The notes beneath the pieces were generated by a model that saw only the letters and a program-made list of their open reading frames with translations, was not told the origin of the DNA and made no database searches. Below, in pieces: positions 46,801 through 58,672 of a stretch of 64,000 nucleotides of DNA. Position 1 is the first letter of the stretch. Every line of letters starts with the position of its first letter. The stretch is from Ilyonectria destructans (Eukaryota > Ascomycota > Sordariomycetes > Hypocreales > Nectriaceae), in contig JAHEWK010000012.1 in the NCBI GenBank assembly GCA_020740775.1, positions 930,001-994,000 on the forward strand. Reading direction: 5' to 3'. The position numbers were made by a program, and so were the translations under genes.

Positions 46801-49800
46801 GGCAGCACGGCTATGCAACTGGAGCCTCTGGAGGCTAAAGAAAGAGGCTCAACCTTCTCCAGCGGCAGTGCCGTGGGCGTTAGGATGGCATTGGACAGAC
46901 ACGTTCCCTTTTGCCGGATCGCAGTTGAATCCTACTCATCCCCACGGGAACCCTTCATCGATCTGCGGCGCGTCTTGCAGGCTTGATCCTGGAAGACGGA
47001 CAAATATCTGCCATGCACTGTGAGAATCGTTATGTCGGTCGTGAGGCGGAGGAGGGCATCCGCCAACCCCTCATGCAAAGCATTGGATGCACAATATCCG
47101 CATTGTGTCCGTGGAGCCAACCAAACAGTGTGGCCCCTCGCGACATTATCCATGATTCCATCGCCCAGCGGGAAGTGCCTTTCTTCCGGGCGCCCAGACA
47201 AGATACGGAGTCAGATTGGACGCTAGCTGGCACTTCCGTCGTCATCAATCCATCCATCATCAACTCACTAGCGGCCACAGCTTTTCATGCACCTACTTTT
47301 TTTTCCTTCCCCGCGGGGCGCGGGCGTTCGGCATCTTCCAGGGCAGGAGAGACAAGAGACCAACAAGAACCAAGGAATTTGTATTGGCACCGGCGGTTCG
47401 GCAAACGGGCGTGTTCGCCACCTTGCTGTCGGTATCACGCTTTAGGTAGTGAGGTGAGGCTCGCATGGGACGTCCGGCACCGACACCGGCTGGGCCACAG
47501 CAGCGCCGCAGCAATTACGTAGGGTCAGAAGGCTTTCATGGGGAGCGCTCGGCGCCGCGTCAGCGGGGTGGCGGCGCAGAAATGGCCGTGTTTCTGTGGT
47601 AGCCCGTGCTCTTGGTAGGGCCTTGATTCCAATTGAACCCAATGACACGGCGTCCCGTTGCGTGCAGGCAACGGGACCCGGCCGTTTACACGGCACCAGC
47701 AGAGTTAATTCAGCGGCTGTGTGTTGTCTGCTTTGTCGAATGGCTTCCCTGGCTTCCCTGGCTTTGGCTGAGCTGGGCCTAGGGCCGCATCTTGCTGGCT
47801 CCGTCGGCGAGATCGAGGAGGAGGGTGAAAACGAATAATAATTCGCCGTCTCTCTCTTTCGTCTCCATGGCCGTCATCCTCAATTCCCACCACCCTTCTC
47901 TCCCACTCACCACCCAGCAAACCACCACCCTGGGACTCCTGTACAAAGAACAAAAGCGCCCCAACCTCCATCCCATTTCCCCGACTTCCATCCGTCCTTT
48001 GCATCCTGTCTCTCGCGGAGCACAGGCCCGTTTTGCCATTCCATCGACCGGCTTCTAGACGTCTTCGCTGAGAACACGCGTGCACGCCCCCCACAAACCG
48101 CACCCCGTTTCGCGCCATCCTACCGCCGCTCCGTCGCTTTCGCCCTCGCCGGTCTCAGATCTCAGCCCAGAGCCAAAGCCGGAGCAACGGTCTCTCCCTC
48201 AGTGCCTGCGCACCGTGCTTTTTTTTCCTTTGCGCCGCCGAGACCTTGACTCTTGTTCCTGGCTCGACTGGCTTGCCCGGTCGGATTTCAGCCTATTCCT
48301 GGTCTCACCACCAGCCACGACGAAGGCCCTCGTTTTCGCGGACTTCCCTGTTCGGAAGCGTACATAACACCGCCCCGGACTTTGTCTGTCAGCAATCTGC
48401 CACCACTCCCTGTGGTTACTCGCCGACTAAGCTATTCTCGCGGAGATTCGATCCGAAGTTGAGTCGAGACTGTCGAGCTCGCGCGGCTAAACCGCCCCGT
48501 CACATCTAATCACAGCTTCGCCGCTCTCGTTTGGGCTGAGTGTGCAACCCGAGTCGCGCGCCAAGAACTCGACTCAACAAACAAGACAGGCCCCCCTTGT
48601 TCCCTTGTTGGTTCAAGCTCAAGCTTTTTGCGGGTGATTTCAGCTTCATCGCCGTCGCCGCTCATCAGAGCCCAGCGCCCGGCGGATAAGCTCCAACCGG
48701 CCCGGCCTCAAAACACGCCCTGGCCTGAGAGCCCATTGAATCTGTTTCGGATTCCCTGTTGAAGGTACGTGCTTCCTTGGTTTGAGTCTGGGAATTGGTT
48801 GAATCCGACTTTCTTTTGCGTCTGGCTGGTCATTTTCGTCATGCGCTTCAATCCATGCACACCCTCCCCAGCCCTTTGCACCCCGGTCTTGGGGCCATCA
48901 TGATGGCATTCATGTTGCCTGTTTCGGCCATTTCCTTGTTTCCACTACCAATTGCTGCTGGCCATTCCCCATCTTTGTCTAGCTGTTTATCTTGGGCATT
49001 TGCATTTCACATTCACCTTTACATCCCCAATCGCAATTTCTCAAATCAACACGAGAGAGAGAGAAAAACAAGTAATTCATTCTCCGCTCCGTTCTCCTTC
49101 ACCTCCACAACAAGCATCATCCTTCTCCACACCATACGCCGCCACTTCACATCGTCCTTCTCACCTCCTCACATTGAATCCCTGTCTCCCCTCCCTCTCG
49201 CCCTGCTCGCAACCCTAGCTCGCCTGCCCGCAAAATCTCCACCCCGCCAACGCCGCCAGCAAAAACGTCGGCACTAAGCCCAGCCGATCTGTCACCCTCA
49301 CTCTAGACCCTGGCCCGCGTCATCGCTGCCCAGACTCTGGCGGTCTTGACCAATCCGCTCAGCGCTTTGGTCTCCCCGTCCTTGTCGGTGTCGCTTGTAT
49401 GGATACCCTCGCCCTCACCCTCTTGTGCCAGCGCATATAGAATCCCTTAGCCGGGTGCTTTGGTTGTCCTGTGCTCGCTCCCGGCCCCATCTCTACTACA
49501 CACCGTCTCTCCCCGCCTCCTCACCCTTCAATACAATGCAGACCTAGCTCAACGGTCCATTGCCCAGACCCCGCTCTGTTCTGCTCTGCATCATCTGGCG
49601 GTTATAAGTCCAAGCACCCTCCCTTGCGCGCGGCCTGCTTCCATCTGCCCTTACATTGGCCTCTCTGTTATACTTCTATAACATCCCTCGAGAGCCCAAG
49701 TCTTTCTTCCTCCTCCTCGTTGTTCATACTTCCTTACGCTAGCGTTCCTAGTTTGTGAAAGCTCACCGGCTGGGCACACATCATCGCTGCTTGGCTGTAG

Positions 49801-49816
49801 CCGCCCGTTAACCACC
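43851..49816. other. 6-kb gene-poor region and long 5' leader of the arrestin gene
   Basis: No recognisable protein, tRNA or transposon. From about 47.8 kb the sequence becomes CT-rich with short C/T tracts, typical of a long leader. A GTACGT at 48765 after GTTGAAG is a possible leader-intron donor. The frames seen are Pro/Ser-rich by composition and lack conserved motifs. Confidence 0.5.
44681..44725. repeat. 19-bp tandem repeat, 2.4 copies
   Basis: GCTGACAGACACGCATCGA (44681-44699) is followed by a copy differing at one base (44700-44718) and the first seven bases of a third. No known element is associated with it. Confidence 0.9.
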
Positions 49817-52708
49817 ATGACAGCAACCGCCGAGAAGCAACGCCGTTCCAACTGGATCAACGCCCACGAAAACATCTACTACCGCCCGAGCCTCAGCAAG
49901 AAGAAGTCGGCCTCGCTGAACGTTGCCCGCTTTCCAACTCCCCTCATTGGACCTCGGAGAGCTCGTCCGCAAGCCATCCACATCGTCAGTTACCCCTCAG
50001 GCTATATCCCCAGGGAACTACGACCCGAAAACCAGCCGCCAAGTTCCCCGCCCCCGCGTCAAACGCCATCTCTGCAGCCCGGGAACTATCGCGACAACCA
50101 AAAGCGCAAAGCAGCCAAGGTCAGAGCCCGTCGACGAGCCGAATCCACTGAGGGCGGTTCTGTGACATTTCGGCCGCTGGGGAAACTCCTGGGAACATTT
50201 TCCAGCTCCACGACCAACCTCGCATCCTCCTCATCCTCATCTGCTGTGACCAGCACTGTTACCGCTGCTCGTATTAGTGCAGCGCCCGCTACTGCTGCAC
50301 GATCCGACGCGCCCCCGCCCGCATTTGGTCGCGCGACCTGGGCACCTGCCACTAACGGATCAATTGGGGAAAGCGCAGCCGGACCCCCGCCTGCCTATGA
50401 CGACACCCCGCCCGAGTCTCCGACACATGATTTAACTTTGACAACCACAGCCACATCCTCAACGCCTTTCATCTCAACCAATTCAGACTCCGAAATGGCG
50501 TCTCGAGTCGTAAATCCGGCACTACCGGGCGGCTTCATGATGGCCAGTCCCCAAAGCCTCATCGGCCGCACCAGTGCATCAAAATCTGCCGTCACCTCCT
50601 TCGTCGCCGAGGTCCCCAAGCCCGTCGCATCCGGGAGCGGTGTATCGTGCTCCATCCTACTCGCCGAACAGAACATTTTCCTCTCTGGCTTCGACCATGA
50701 TGGCAATCGCCACCGCGACGGCCACACCGGCACTGCTCTGCTGCGAGGCAAGCTTCAGCTGCGCATTACCAAGAACGTCAAGATCAAGGCTGTCCAGCTT
50801 AAGCTGCTTGGCCGTGCCCGCACCGAGTGGCCCGAGGGCATCCCTCCCTTGAAGCAGGTTGACTACCAGGAGGAGAGTCTGCGCACCCAGGTCCTGACCT
50901 TCTTCAACGCCATGAACGATGGCTGGGAGACCGATTACGGGAACCAATGCACCTACCAACTCAAGGGTGCCTCGAACGATAATGCCAACAGCAGCTCCAC
51001 CAGCATCGCTACCCGCGCGAACAACTCTAACTCTATCCAGACGTCGCATCGCAACCACATCACTCCGAGGGAAATGAAGCGCTTGTCGCTTCAGAACGCC
51101 CAGTCGCGTAGCTTCCAGAAGGATGAGAGCCCGATCGCCACGCCTATCCAGGCCAAGGGCTACAAGGTCTTCTACCCTGGCGTCTACGACTACTCCTTCG
51201 AACTCCCCATCGACCACCATCAGCTCGAGACCACCAAGTTGCAGTTCGGATCTGTGACCTGGGAGCTCCTCGCCACTGTCGATCGCGCTGGCGCCTTCAG
51301 GCCTAACCTACACGGCAGCAAGGAGTTGTCCATTGTCCGAGTTCCTGACCAACTTTCGCTCGAAATGTCGGAGCCCATCTCCATCAACCGACAGTGGGAA
51401 GATCAACTACACTACGATATTGTCATCTCGGGAAAGAGTTTCCCGATTGGTAGCAAGATCCCCATTGCCTTTAAGCTGACGCCCCTGGCCAAGGTCCAGG
51501 TGCACAAGCTCAAGGTCTTCGTTACCGAGTCCATTGAGTACTGGACAAACGACAAGCGTGTCACTAGAAAGGACCCTGGTCGCAAGATCCTGCTCCTCGA
51601 GAAGACGGCTGGCAAGCCCCTCGACGAGGCATGGGAGGACTCCGACCTGCGCTTCCTCCAAGGTGGAGAGTTGACCCCTGAGCAACGACGCGAAGCCCGC
51701 GAAGCTGCAGCCCGGAGACGAGCCTCTGAGGCAGCAAGGCGCCACCAAACCGCCCAGCCACTGCCCACTCCCAGCGAGAACATGTTGGGAGATTTGGATT
51801 TGGGACTGGAGCACTTTTGGGGCGCAACCGAGATCGAAGCCAACGTGCAAATCCCGACATGCGAGATGATGGCCAAGAACAAGGAATTGAGGCTTCATCC
51901 TGACTGCAGCTGGAAGAATGTCAACGTCTACCACTGGATCAAGGTATGCAACTTAGGACTATTTTTCTATCAAGCACAAGCTAACTCTAAACAGGTTGTG
52001 ATGCGAATCAGCCGTATTGATCCTGAGGACCCCAGCGGCACCAAGCGCAAGCACTTTGAGATCAGCATCGATTCGCCCTTTACTGTTCTAAACTGCCGAG
52101 CTACTCATGCCAACACTAACCTTCCCGCATACTCGGGTGCCATGGGTCCTTCCACTGCTTGCCAATCCAGCTGTGGATGCCCCGATGCTATGAGCATCCC
52201 TACCAATATCTCGCCTAGCTCTTCCACTGGAACACTTTCTGGTGTGAACCCTAGCAGTGATGTCCTCCCTGCACCACCGCAGGTTGCCCACCTGGCCCAT
52301 AACGCCGCGAACGAGCCGCGACCCATCCATTTGTTGAGGGTCCCGAGTTTCAACCCGCCAGCCTTTGAAGACGATATCGCGCCACCCGCTCACGAGAATG
52401 ATCGCAGTGCTCTCCGTGAGGGGGTCATGACGCCACCTCCGTGCTATGATGTTGTGGTGGGCACACCGAGTGTAGACGGTCTTGCCGACTACTTTGCCCG
52501 CCTGGCGGACTACGACGGCGCCGACTCTGATTCAGCATCCGACTCAGACGAGACACCTCCAAGGATTCTTGAGAGGACTGGACGGGTCAATGTGGCCCAT
52601 CCTAGTACACCGGGCGGCAGAATGCCCAGCAGGAGTATGGAGATCTCCCGCCCGCCAATCACTCTTGATATGGGAGCCATCACCCGCCGCGCCGCAAGGG
52701 TCGGGTGA
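49817..52708 (+). CDS. Arrestin-related trafficking adaptor (ART)
   Basis: Two exons: 49817-51943 and 51995-52708; 946 residues. The 51-nt intron (GTATGC, branch GCTAAC, ACAG) is a multiple of three and stop-free, so the unspliced frame also stays open; splicing gives the family-like WIKVVMRISRIDPEDPSG. The N-terminal 270 residues are disordered and Ser/Ala/Pro-rich. Arrestin-N follows at about 273-520 (VSCSILLAEQNIFLSGFDHD; YPGVYDYSFELPID) and arrestin-C at about 523-770 (ISGKSFPIGSKIPIAFKLTPL). PPxY motifs at about 190 (PPAY) and 857 (PPCY) would bind WW domains of the Rsp5/Nedd4 ubiquitin ligase. Such adaptors trigger endocytosis of plasma-membrane transporters. ATG 49817 has a good context (CACCATGA), though the true start could be later in the disordered region. 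Confidence 0.88.
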   Translation: MTATAEKQRRSNWINAHENIYYRPSLSKKKSASLNVARFPTPLIGPRRARPQAIHIVSYPSGYIPRELRPENQPPSSPPPRQTPSLQPGNYRDNQKRKAAKVRARRRAESTEGGSVTFRPLGKLLGTFSSSTTNLASSSSSSAVTSTVTAARISAAPATAARSDAPPPAFGRATWAPATNGSIGESAAGPPPAYDDTPPESPTHDLTLTTTATSSTPFISTNSDSEMASRVVNPALPGGFMMASPQSLIGRTSASKSAVTSFVAEVPKPVASGSGVSCSILLAEQNIFLSGFDHDGNRHRDGHTGTALLRGKLQLRITKNVKIKAVQLKLLGRARTEWPEGIPPLKQVDYQEESLRTQVLTFFNAMNDGWETDYGNQCTYQLKGASNDNANSSSTSIATRANNSNSIQTSHRNHITPREMKRLSLQNAQSRSFQKDESPIATPIQAKGYKVFYPGVYDYSFELPIDHHQLETTKLQFGSVTWELLATVDRAGAFRPNLHGSKELSIVRVPDQLSLEMSEPISINRQWEDQLHYDIVISGKSFPIGSKIPIAFKLTPLAKVQVHKLKVFVTESIEYWTNDKRVTRKDPGRKILLLEKTAGKPLDEAWEDSDLRFLQGGELTPEQRREAREAAARRRASEAARRHQTAQPLPTPSENMLGDLDLGLEHFWGATEIEANVQIPTCEMMAKNKELRLHPDCSWKNVNVYHWIKVCNLGLFFYQAQANSKQVVMRISRIDPEDPSGTKRKHFEISIDSPFTVLNCRATHANTNLPAYSGAMGPSTACQSSCGCPDAMSIPTNISPSSSTGTLSGVNPSSDVLPAPPQVAHLAHNAANEPRPIHLLRVPSFNPPAFEDDIAPPAHENDRSALREGVMTPPPCYDVVVGTPSVDGLADYFARLADYDGADSDSASDSDETPPRILERTGRVNVAHPSTPGGRMPSRSMEISRPPITLDMGAITRRAARVG

Positions 52709-53927
52709 AGCGCTGGCCACCTGTGTGGAGTAATGACGAATCACTGTGTTTAGACATGTGGAGCGTGTCTCGAGAACCAGAACCATACAAACACACTCGA
52801 TGGTTATTTCTGACGAAATTTCCATCTCCTATAATATTTCCTTTTTGTCAAACATCTACGAAAGCAAGCATCGCGCTGCATGGGACGGAATATGGTGGAT
52901 ATGGGAGGTCGGTACCAATGCAAGGAACATTGGCGGCGTTGGTTTGTCGGTTTCCTATCTGGTCCCATGAGACCTGGCGTTTTTGCAACTAAAAAGGGAG
53001 AAGGGCAGCGTATAGGTCATTATCACATCTTGGAGATGATCTTGGATATGGGGGCTGTTTCAGGAACATATGGACATGGCTGCATCCGGGAGAGGCATAC
53101 TCACTTTTTCTGATACCACATCACGCATAGTCTCTTATTATCTATTTTATGAGTTTTCTACATATCTTGATCCTCGTGCTATGTTTTGGTGCATCCATTG
53201 ATTCTCACTTTTGTCATGTACCGCGACAAGCAACGAGGCCCATTGGTTCAGGCGGCTTCGTTTCAACATCAGCTGGTGTATGGAGCGATCCCCTAGGATT
53301 GAACCATGGGGATGTTTCGCCGTGGACCTCTGGGGTATGTCTTGAGTACCACGTGGGGCTAGCGTCATTGTTGGCAGCATGTCCTTGTGAGGTATGGATA
53401 GCTCATGGTAGGTCGGTTAGGGATACCAATTTTTTTCTGTCTTACGAGGCCAAGCGTTGAAAACAGGTCGGAATGGGCCAAGACAATGCCGAGAATGCCG
53501 GATGAGTTTGCGGTGACGACCTTGGTTGTGTAGGAGAGCAAAGAGACTGGGGTTGTAGGGCTGATGAGCGTTGTATGATGTCACCATTTTTGATCCTACG
53601 GCGTTGAAGAGGGTTTTAGCTAGTGCCGTTCCGGAGCCTGGCCTGTTGATCAAGTTACCGCTTTCAACCACAACGTCCGAGATCGAGATCCAGGTACACG
53701 ACTTGGAACAAATATGGATTGCGTGGTTCCAATCAGAGCAATTCGTTGACTTTATTGGCATAACCTGTTCAGACTCAGGGGCCATTTCGCAGGGGCAGCT
53801 CTCTAACGGCCAGTGGATAGGCCTACCTCCGATATCTCCGGAGTCAGCATAATATTCTGACCTCATCTCACGGCACTCACCAACTGAACCACTCAACTGT
53901 CCGCCGTGGCCGATCCATACTTTCAAT
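52709..53927. other. Intergenic region, nothing recognised
   Basis: Between two plus-strand genes. A 204-codon minus-strand frame (53417-54031) lacks motifs and overlaps the next gene's first exon, so it is not called. Confidence 0.5.
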
Positions 53928-55516
53928 ATGACCGCTGCAGAAGACAATACGAAAACGGTTGTGGTCCGCCAGCGGAAACCCCACCGTAAGTCTCGGCTGG
54001 GATGTGGTAACTGCAAACTCCGTAGTGTCAAGGTCAGTCCTCATCTTCGTCTATCTCATCCCATGCTTGCCTGCCATGGCATTCTCTACGAAGCCTAGCC
54101 GAGCAGTATCTCCTAATATAACCCATTCATCTGACTCATCTCCAGTGCGACGAATCCAAGCCAACCTGTAAGCGCTGCGCGTCCTCGGGCTTCCTGTGCA
54201 ACTACACGCGCGCCACGCCCGCGCTGCAGCTCGCGAGTAACATAGGTGGCGCCAGCACGCTGAAGCTGACGCTGGACGCCCCGATGCGACTGCCGGCGCC
54301 ATGCCCAAGCCGCGGCCTCCCGCCGCCGGTGCCCGGGCTGCGGATCCCCGTGGCGGGGCCGGTGGCCGGCGGGCCCGAGGGCAGCTATGAGATGCGCCCC
54401 GCCGACTACGCGGCGCTGGACCGGTTCCGTACCAGGACGGTCTTGACTGTGGGAAGTGCGGGCACGAGGCACTTGTACCGAGATGGGGCGTTTGAGTTGG
54501 GGGTTTCGGTATGTTTCTCTTCTCTTCATCTTGGTGTCTCCATCTCATCACATCTCCTTGTTTGATCTCAGCTCAACCACGGCATATGAGATCCATAGCT
54601 AACCACTATGACCTAGAACCCTTTCCTCCTCCACGTTTTCCTCGCCTTTGCTCTCCTACATGACTCCCACCTCGCCTCATACACAACCTCCGCCGCCCAC
54701 CGCTCCCAGCTAGCCTTCCACTGGTATCACGGCACGGCGCTCTTCCATCGTAACCTCTCGACCGCCTCAAAGTCTTCTCCAGGGGCCCTCGCTAGCACCC
54801 ACCGCGATGCCCTCTGGGCTTCGGCTGCCATCCTCGGCTCCGCCTCCTTCGCCTTCATCCACTCCGTGGAACCCGCCGAGGCCTGGCCGCTCAAGGCGCC
54901 CAGCCCGACAGACCTGGACTGGCTCAAGATGAGCGACGGGAAGCGCGTCGTCTGGGACATTGCTGATCCCACACGCCCCGAGAGTATCTTTCATCCTCTC
55001 CTCGCCGACCACGCAAAAGTCGTCGCGCCAGATGGCTTCGCTCCCATCCCGCCCAACGCTCTGCCCGCGTTATTCTACCCTCTCTTCAATTTGACCTCCT
55101 CCACGCCATGCGAAAACCCATATCACGTCGCTGCATCGCTCATCGCACAGCTCCTCCCTCGCGAAATCAACGACAAAAACATGATCCAGTACCTCGCGTT
55201 CCTATCCCAGCTCGACCCGCGGTACCGCCGACTCCTCGAGGAGAAGGACCCCCGGGCCATGCTACTGCTGGTGTACTGGCACTCGAAACTCGCGCGGTTT
55301 GAGGCATGGTGGCTGAAGCAACGGGCTCTGGTTGAGGGAAAAGCCATATGTATCTACTTGGAGAGAGAGTGTGCGGATGACCCAATGATTATGGAGTTGG
55401 TAGAGTTCCCGAAGAGGGTACTATCCCAGACGACTGGTACAACTAACATGAAGATGGGTAACGTGTTGGACGTGACAGATGGGAACACTGTAAGAAATTG
55501 GGCGGAAGTGCGGTAA
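53928..55516 (+). CDS. Zn2Cys6 fungal transcription regulator
   Basis: Three exons: 53928-54032, 54146-54508 and 54617-55516; 455 residues. Introns are 113 nt (GTCAGT...CCAG) and 108 nt (GTATGT...CTAG). The canonical binuclear cluster is C26-x2-C29-x6-C36-x6-C43-x2-C46-x6-C53, with the first intron just before C36. A Pro/Gly-rich linker follows, then NPFLLHVFLAFALLHDSHLAS, the usual start of the fungal-specific C-terminal region in sterol-regulator-like (UPC2-type) factors. YYHW-like FHWYHGTALFHRNLS and the C-terminal WHSKLARFEAWWLKQRA also fit that class. Nuclear DNA-binding regulator; targets unknown. Codons are strongly GC-biased in exon 2. Confidence 0.87.
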
Positions 55517-55710
55517 AGAACACGAAGTGTGATTGACAGCTGTGCTGAGTAGACCTAAGGAGAGACTATGCTTCCTGAAAATAAAGTACCAAAACAAAAT
55601 GACTGGATCCTAAACGCCGCTATCCTTCAACCCTATTCATGGTATCGTCAACCGTGCTGTGAATTCCAACCCAATTCCACTTGCGCCCAAGCCTGACCTG
55701 ACGACTCAAC

Positions 55711-57827
55711 TCATGCCCCAACCTGGACTTCCTGCGGCGCCCTCTGCTCGTCCTTATCCGCCGTCTTAGGCATTAGCGGATGCTGCGGGTCGTAGCCTAC
55801 CGACTTGACAATGCCGAGGCCCTTGGTGCGGCCTTCTCGGAAGAGCAAGCGGTCTCCGGGAGTCAGGTACTCCGGGCGCTGGACGAAGCGGAAGGCTACG
55901 GTGGCGCGGTCGCCGGTGCGGATAAGTTCGCGGTCAATGTCGATGATGGCGCAGGTCTGGGAGACAGGGCCGACGTGCAGCATGGCCTGGTACTTGGTCT
56001 TGATAGTTGTAGCGTGCGACAAGATCAGGACTAGGGAAAGTCAGTCACGCTGCATTCTAAAGGGGGACATGTCAGGTTGAGCGACTCACCCTCAGCGATA
56101 AATTCTCGGTGAACCTTGGGAACGGGCTGCCCTTCTATCTTGGGCAACACAACCATACCCTTCCTGACATCCTTTCGCTTAACCTTCTTCAAGGCGAACG
56201 AGGCTGACTGCCCCGCCGATGCGGCCGGTACCCGTATCCTCTTGCGCTCAATGGAACGAATTGCCGTTGGCGTGAATTGTCCCAAGGAATCCGGCCCCAC
56301 GAGGACACTGTCTCCTTCGTGAATGAGTCCAGACTTGACGATGCCCGAGACTACAGTTCCGGTGAAGGGGACAGAGAATGTGTCATTAACATGAAATTCG
56401 AAGGGAGCATCAGTGTTGTATCGTCCGTGGTGAGGGAGGATGTTCAAGAAGGTACGGACGAGATCGAGGTTCTCACCCGTAACGTTCGATACAAGGAAAA
56501 CAGGGCAGATGCGCTGGCTGACAAACTGCGTCGCGGTATTGATGCACTCTTCGCGGTTCTTAATAAAGGTAGGGATCTTGCGCGCACCCGGGCTCTTCAT
56601 GATCTTGGTGATCTGCGTGATGGTCTCCTCGAGAATATTGGGCGGGCAGATGTCGATCTTGGTCACAACGACCATGACGGGGACATTTAGAGCGAGGGCG
56701 ATGCCAAGATGCTCCTTGCTCATTCCAATGAGGCCGTTGTTGGCTGCAACCATGAGCAGGCAGTAATTAGGGCTGCTAGACAGCAGTCCAAAGACGGTCG
56801 TTCGCAGGTACTTTTCATGACCAGCCAAGTCGGTGAAGGTGATGACCTTTGCGCTTCGCTTGCCGATTTCCTCCCATGAGAGCTTGCCTATCATTCAACG
56901 GTGAGATGAGCCCGAGTCTTGGATAAGCCAGCTGAGACTTACGCCCGGGAATGTCAGAGGTAATGACATGTCCCAATGTATCGAAACCCATAATCTCCAT
57001 ACCGACCGAGCTAGTTCGTCCGGTTTCGATCTCATGCTTGTGGCGGAACAAATTGACTCGAGCCTTTCCACGGCCATCGTCAAGGTCTCCCTTGACTAAT
57101 ACGCCCAACATGGAACTCTTTCCCGCATCGACTGCCAGTTGTTAACACCCATCACAACGGCAGACCTCGCGCATGCTTACCATTGCCCACCACCGCTATG
57201 CGGGTCTCAATAACATCTTCTATATTCGCGGGGCGCTGGCGGATGAGGATCTTTCCGCTGCAGCTCTTGTCCTTGGAGGTCTTTTCGCTCGTACTGTCGC
57301 CCTCCTTGTCGCCGCCCACATTCTTGGTCAACAGGAGGTCGCAATCGGCGCGTATCCGCCTGGCTGCGGCTTCAAGGGTCTTGTATGCACGGTTCCACTC
57401 GTCCAAACTCAACTGCATCGAGTCACCGTTGTTCTCAAACCCAATCTCGAATACGGCCTCGCCGAAGCCCTCCTCTACGCGCCCGGCGATGACATCCTCC
57501 AGCTGCTTCAGCGACGCCTCGTCGGACCCCCCCAGAAGCAGTTCCTTGAGGGGGACTCGGGGTTCTGAGTCGGCGAGGTCGAGGTTGTCGAACAATTCGT
57601 CAAGTTCGGCATGGTGCTGGTCGTTGGGATCGGCCGTGGTGGAGGCAGCCGCGGTGGCGGTTCTTGAGGTTGGGTAACGGAGGTTCTGCTGCTGTTCAAC
57701 GTACTCGGCGAAGTCGTTCAGAGCCTAGTCAGCTGTTAGCTTTTGCATTACACGACAGCAGACGTAAACTTGCCGACTCGCCCTTGCGCTTTTCATGCGC
57801 CATCGCCTTCGTCGGGTGGCTCGACAT
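55711..57827 (-). CDS. GTPBP1/GP-1-type translational GTPase
   Basis: Five exons: 57827-57774, 57724-57181, 57131-56943, 56887-56090 and 56030-55711; 634 residues. Intron 1 (49 nt) is best read as GC-AG, TCG|GCAAGT...CTAG|GCT, which keeps the first ATG in frame. A GT donor 4 nt on (GTTTAC) would need a start at ATG 57796. Other introns are 49, 55 and 59 nt, GT-AG. The N-terminal 190 residues are family-specific. G1 is GNVDAGKSS at 198-206, its Val codon split by intron 2. [15 protein letters not shown] is the switch I region, DLAGHEKY (282 onward) is G3, and TKID (338-341) is G4. Two beta-barrel domains follow. Homologues act in mRNA surveillance and translation quality control in the cytosol; the role here is inferred. 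It converges with the preceding gene, 194 bp apart. Confidence 0.9.
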
Positions 57828-58672
57828 TATGAGCGTAACAGTAACGGTGAGGTCATGCGGATAGGTATTCGAGTGACCATTGAAGTTGGCAGGAGCAATG
57901 ACAACTGTCTGACGGGGTCTCTTCCAGCTAAATAGTTATGACTGAATAAGAGCGAATGCCTCAGGGTTGCTGCGCCTCTCTCTCGCCGGCTGACTGGAGA
58001 TGTTGTGACAAGAAGAGTCATAGATGAAGTCGGAAGACAGCAGGGTCGGTCGGGTCACTGGATGGCGCTGTCTGGCTGTACCGGGAGCGCGGGGTGTTAC
58101 TCACTAATTCCAGTACGGTGTTATCGATAAGAGCTACCCACCCACGCAACGCACTGGCCAATGGAATCGGTCGTTGGTCAAGAGCGGCACGGGGCTGTTA
58201 TACGGCATATAGGAATACGCCCAGACCAAGCCACATTTCCCCATTCGCAAAGTCTAGCCGACCAATGAAACTGAGCGTAGGGGAAAGGAAGGCAGATACA
58301 TCACAGACACATCAGGCATAATCCAATATCCAATAGAGCTGGCCTTGCAGTCGTGGTTTTTTGGCTATATATGCGCTGTAGAAGCTTCCCGAAAATATCA
58401 ACTGGGAGATCACATGCGCGCCGTCCAACCATCTCCACCTTCTGGCTGCATCCCATAGCGCTCTCAAGCGTAGATAGGATATGAATGATGAGTCCTTCAC
58501 CTGACGAGCTGAATCCAACTCGTTCTTATGAACTCGGCCAGTGACTCTCATGCCCGTCGGCATATGTGCTGGCAGAGAGCCCCGCACCTGGGTCATGCAA
58601 TACACTCAGTCCAGGGACCGCCTCGCGGGGGAAATTCGACGTATGATGCCGTGGTATCATTTCTCTGATACT
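57828..58672. other. Upstream region of the GTPBP1-like gene
   Basis: Lies between two minus-strand genes. It would hold the GTPase promoter and the LSm3 terminator; no further gene seen. Confidence 0.5.

Noticed and set aside
53417..54031. 204-codon minus-strand frame
   Set aside because: No motif, and it overlaps the well-supported first exon of the Zn2Cys6 regulator.
57770..57796. GTPase start at ATG 57796 with a GTTTAC donor
   Set aside because: Needs a weak donor and skips the first ATG; the GCAAGT donor keeps ATG 57827 in frame. Kept only as an alternative.
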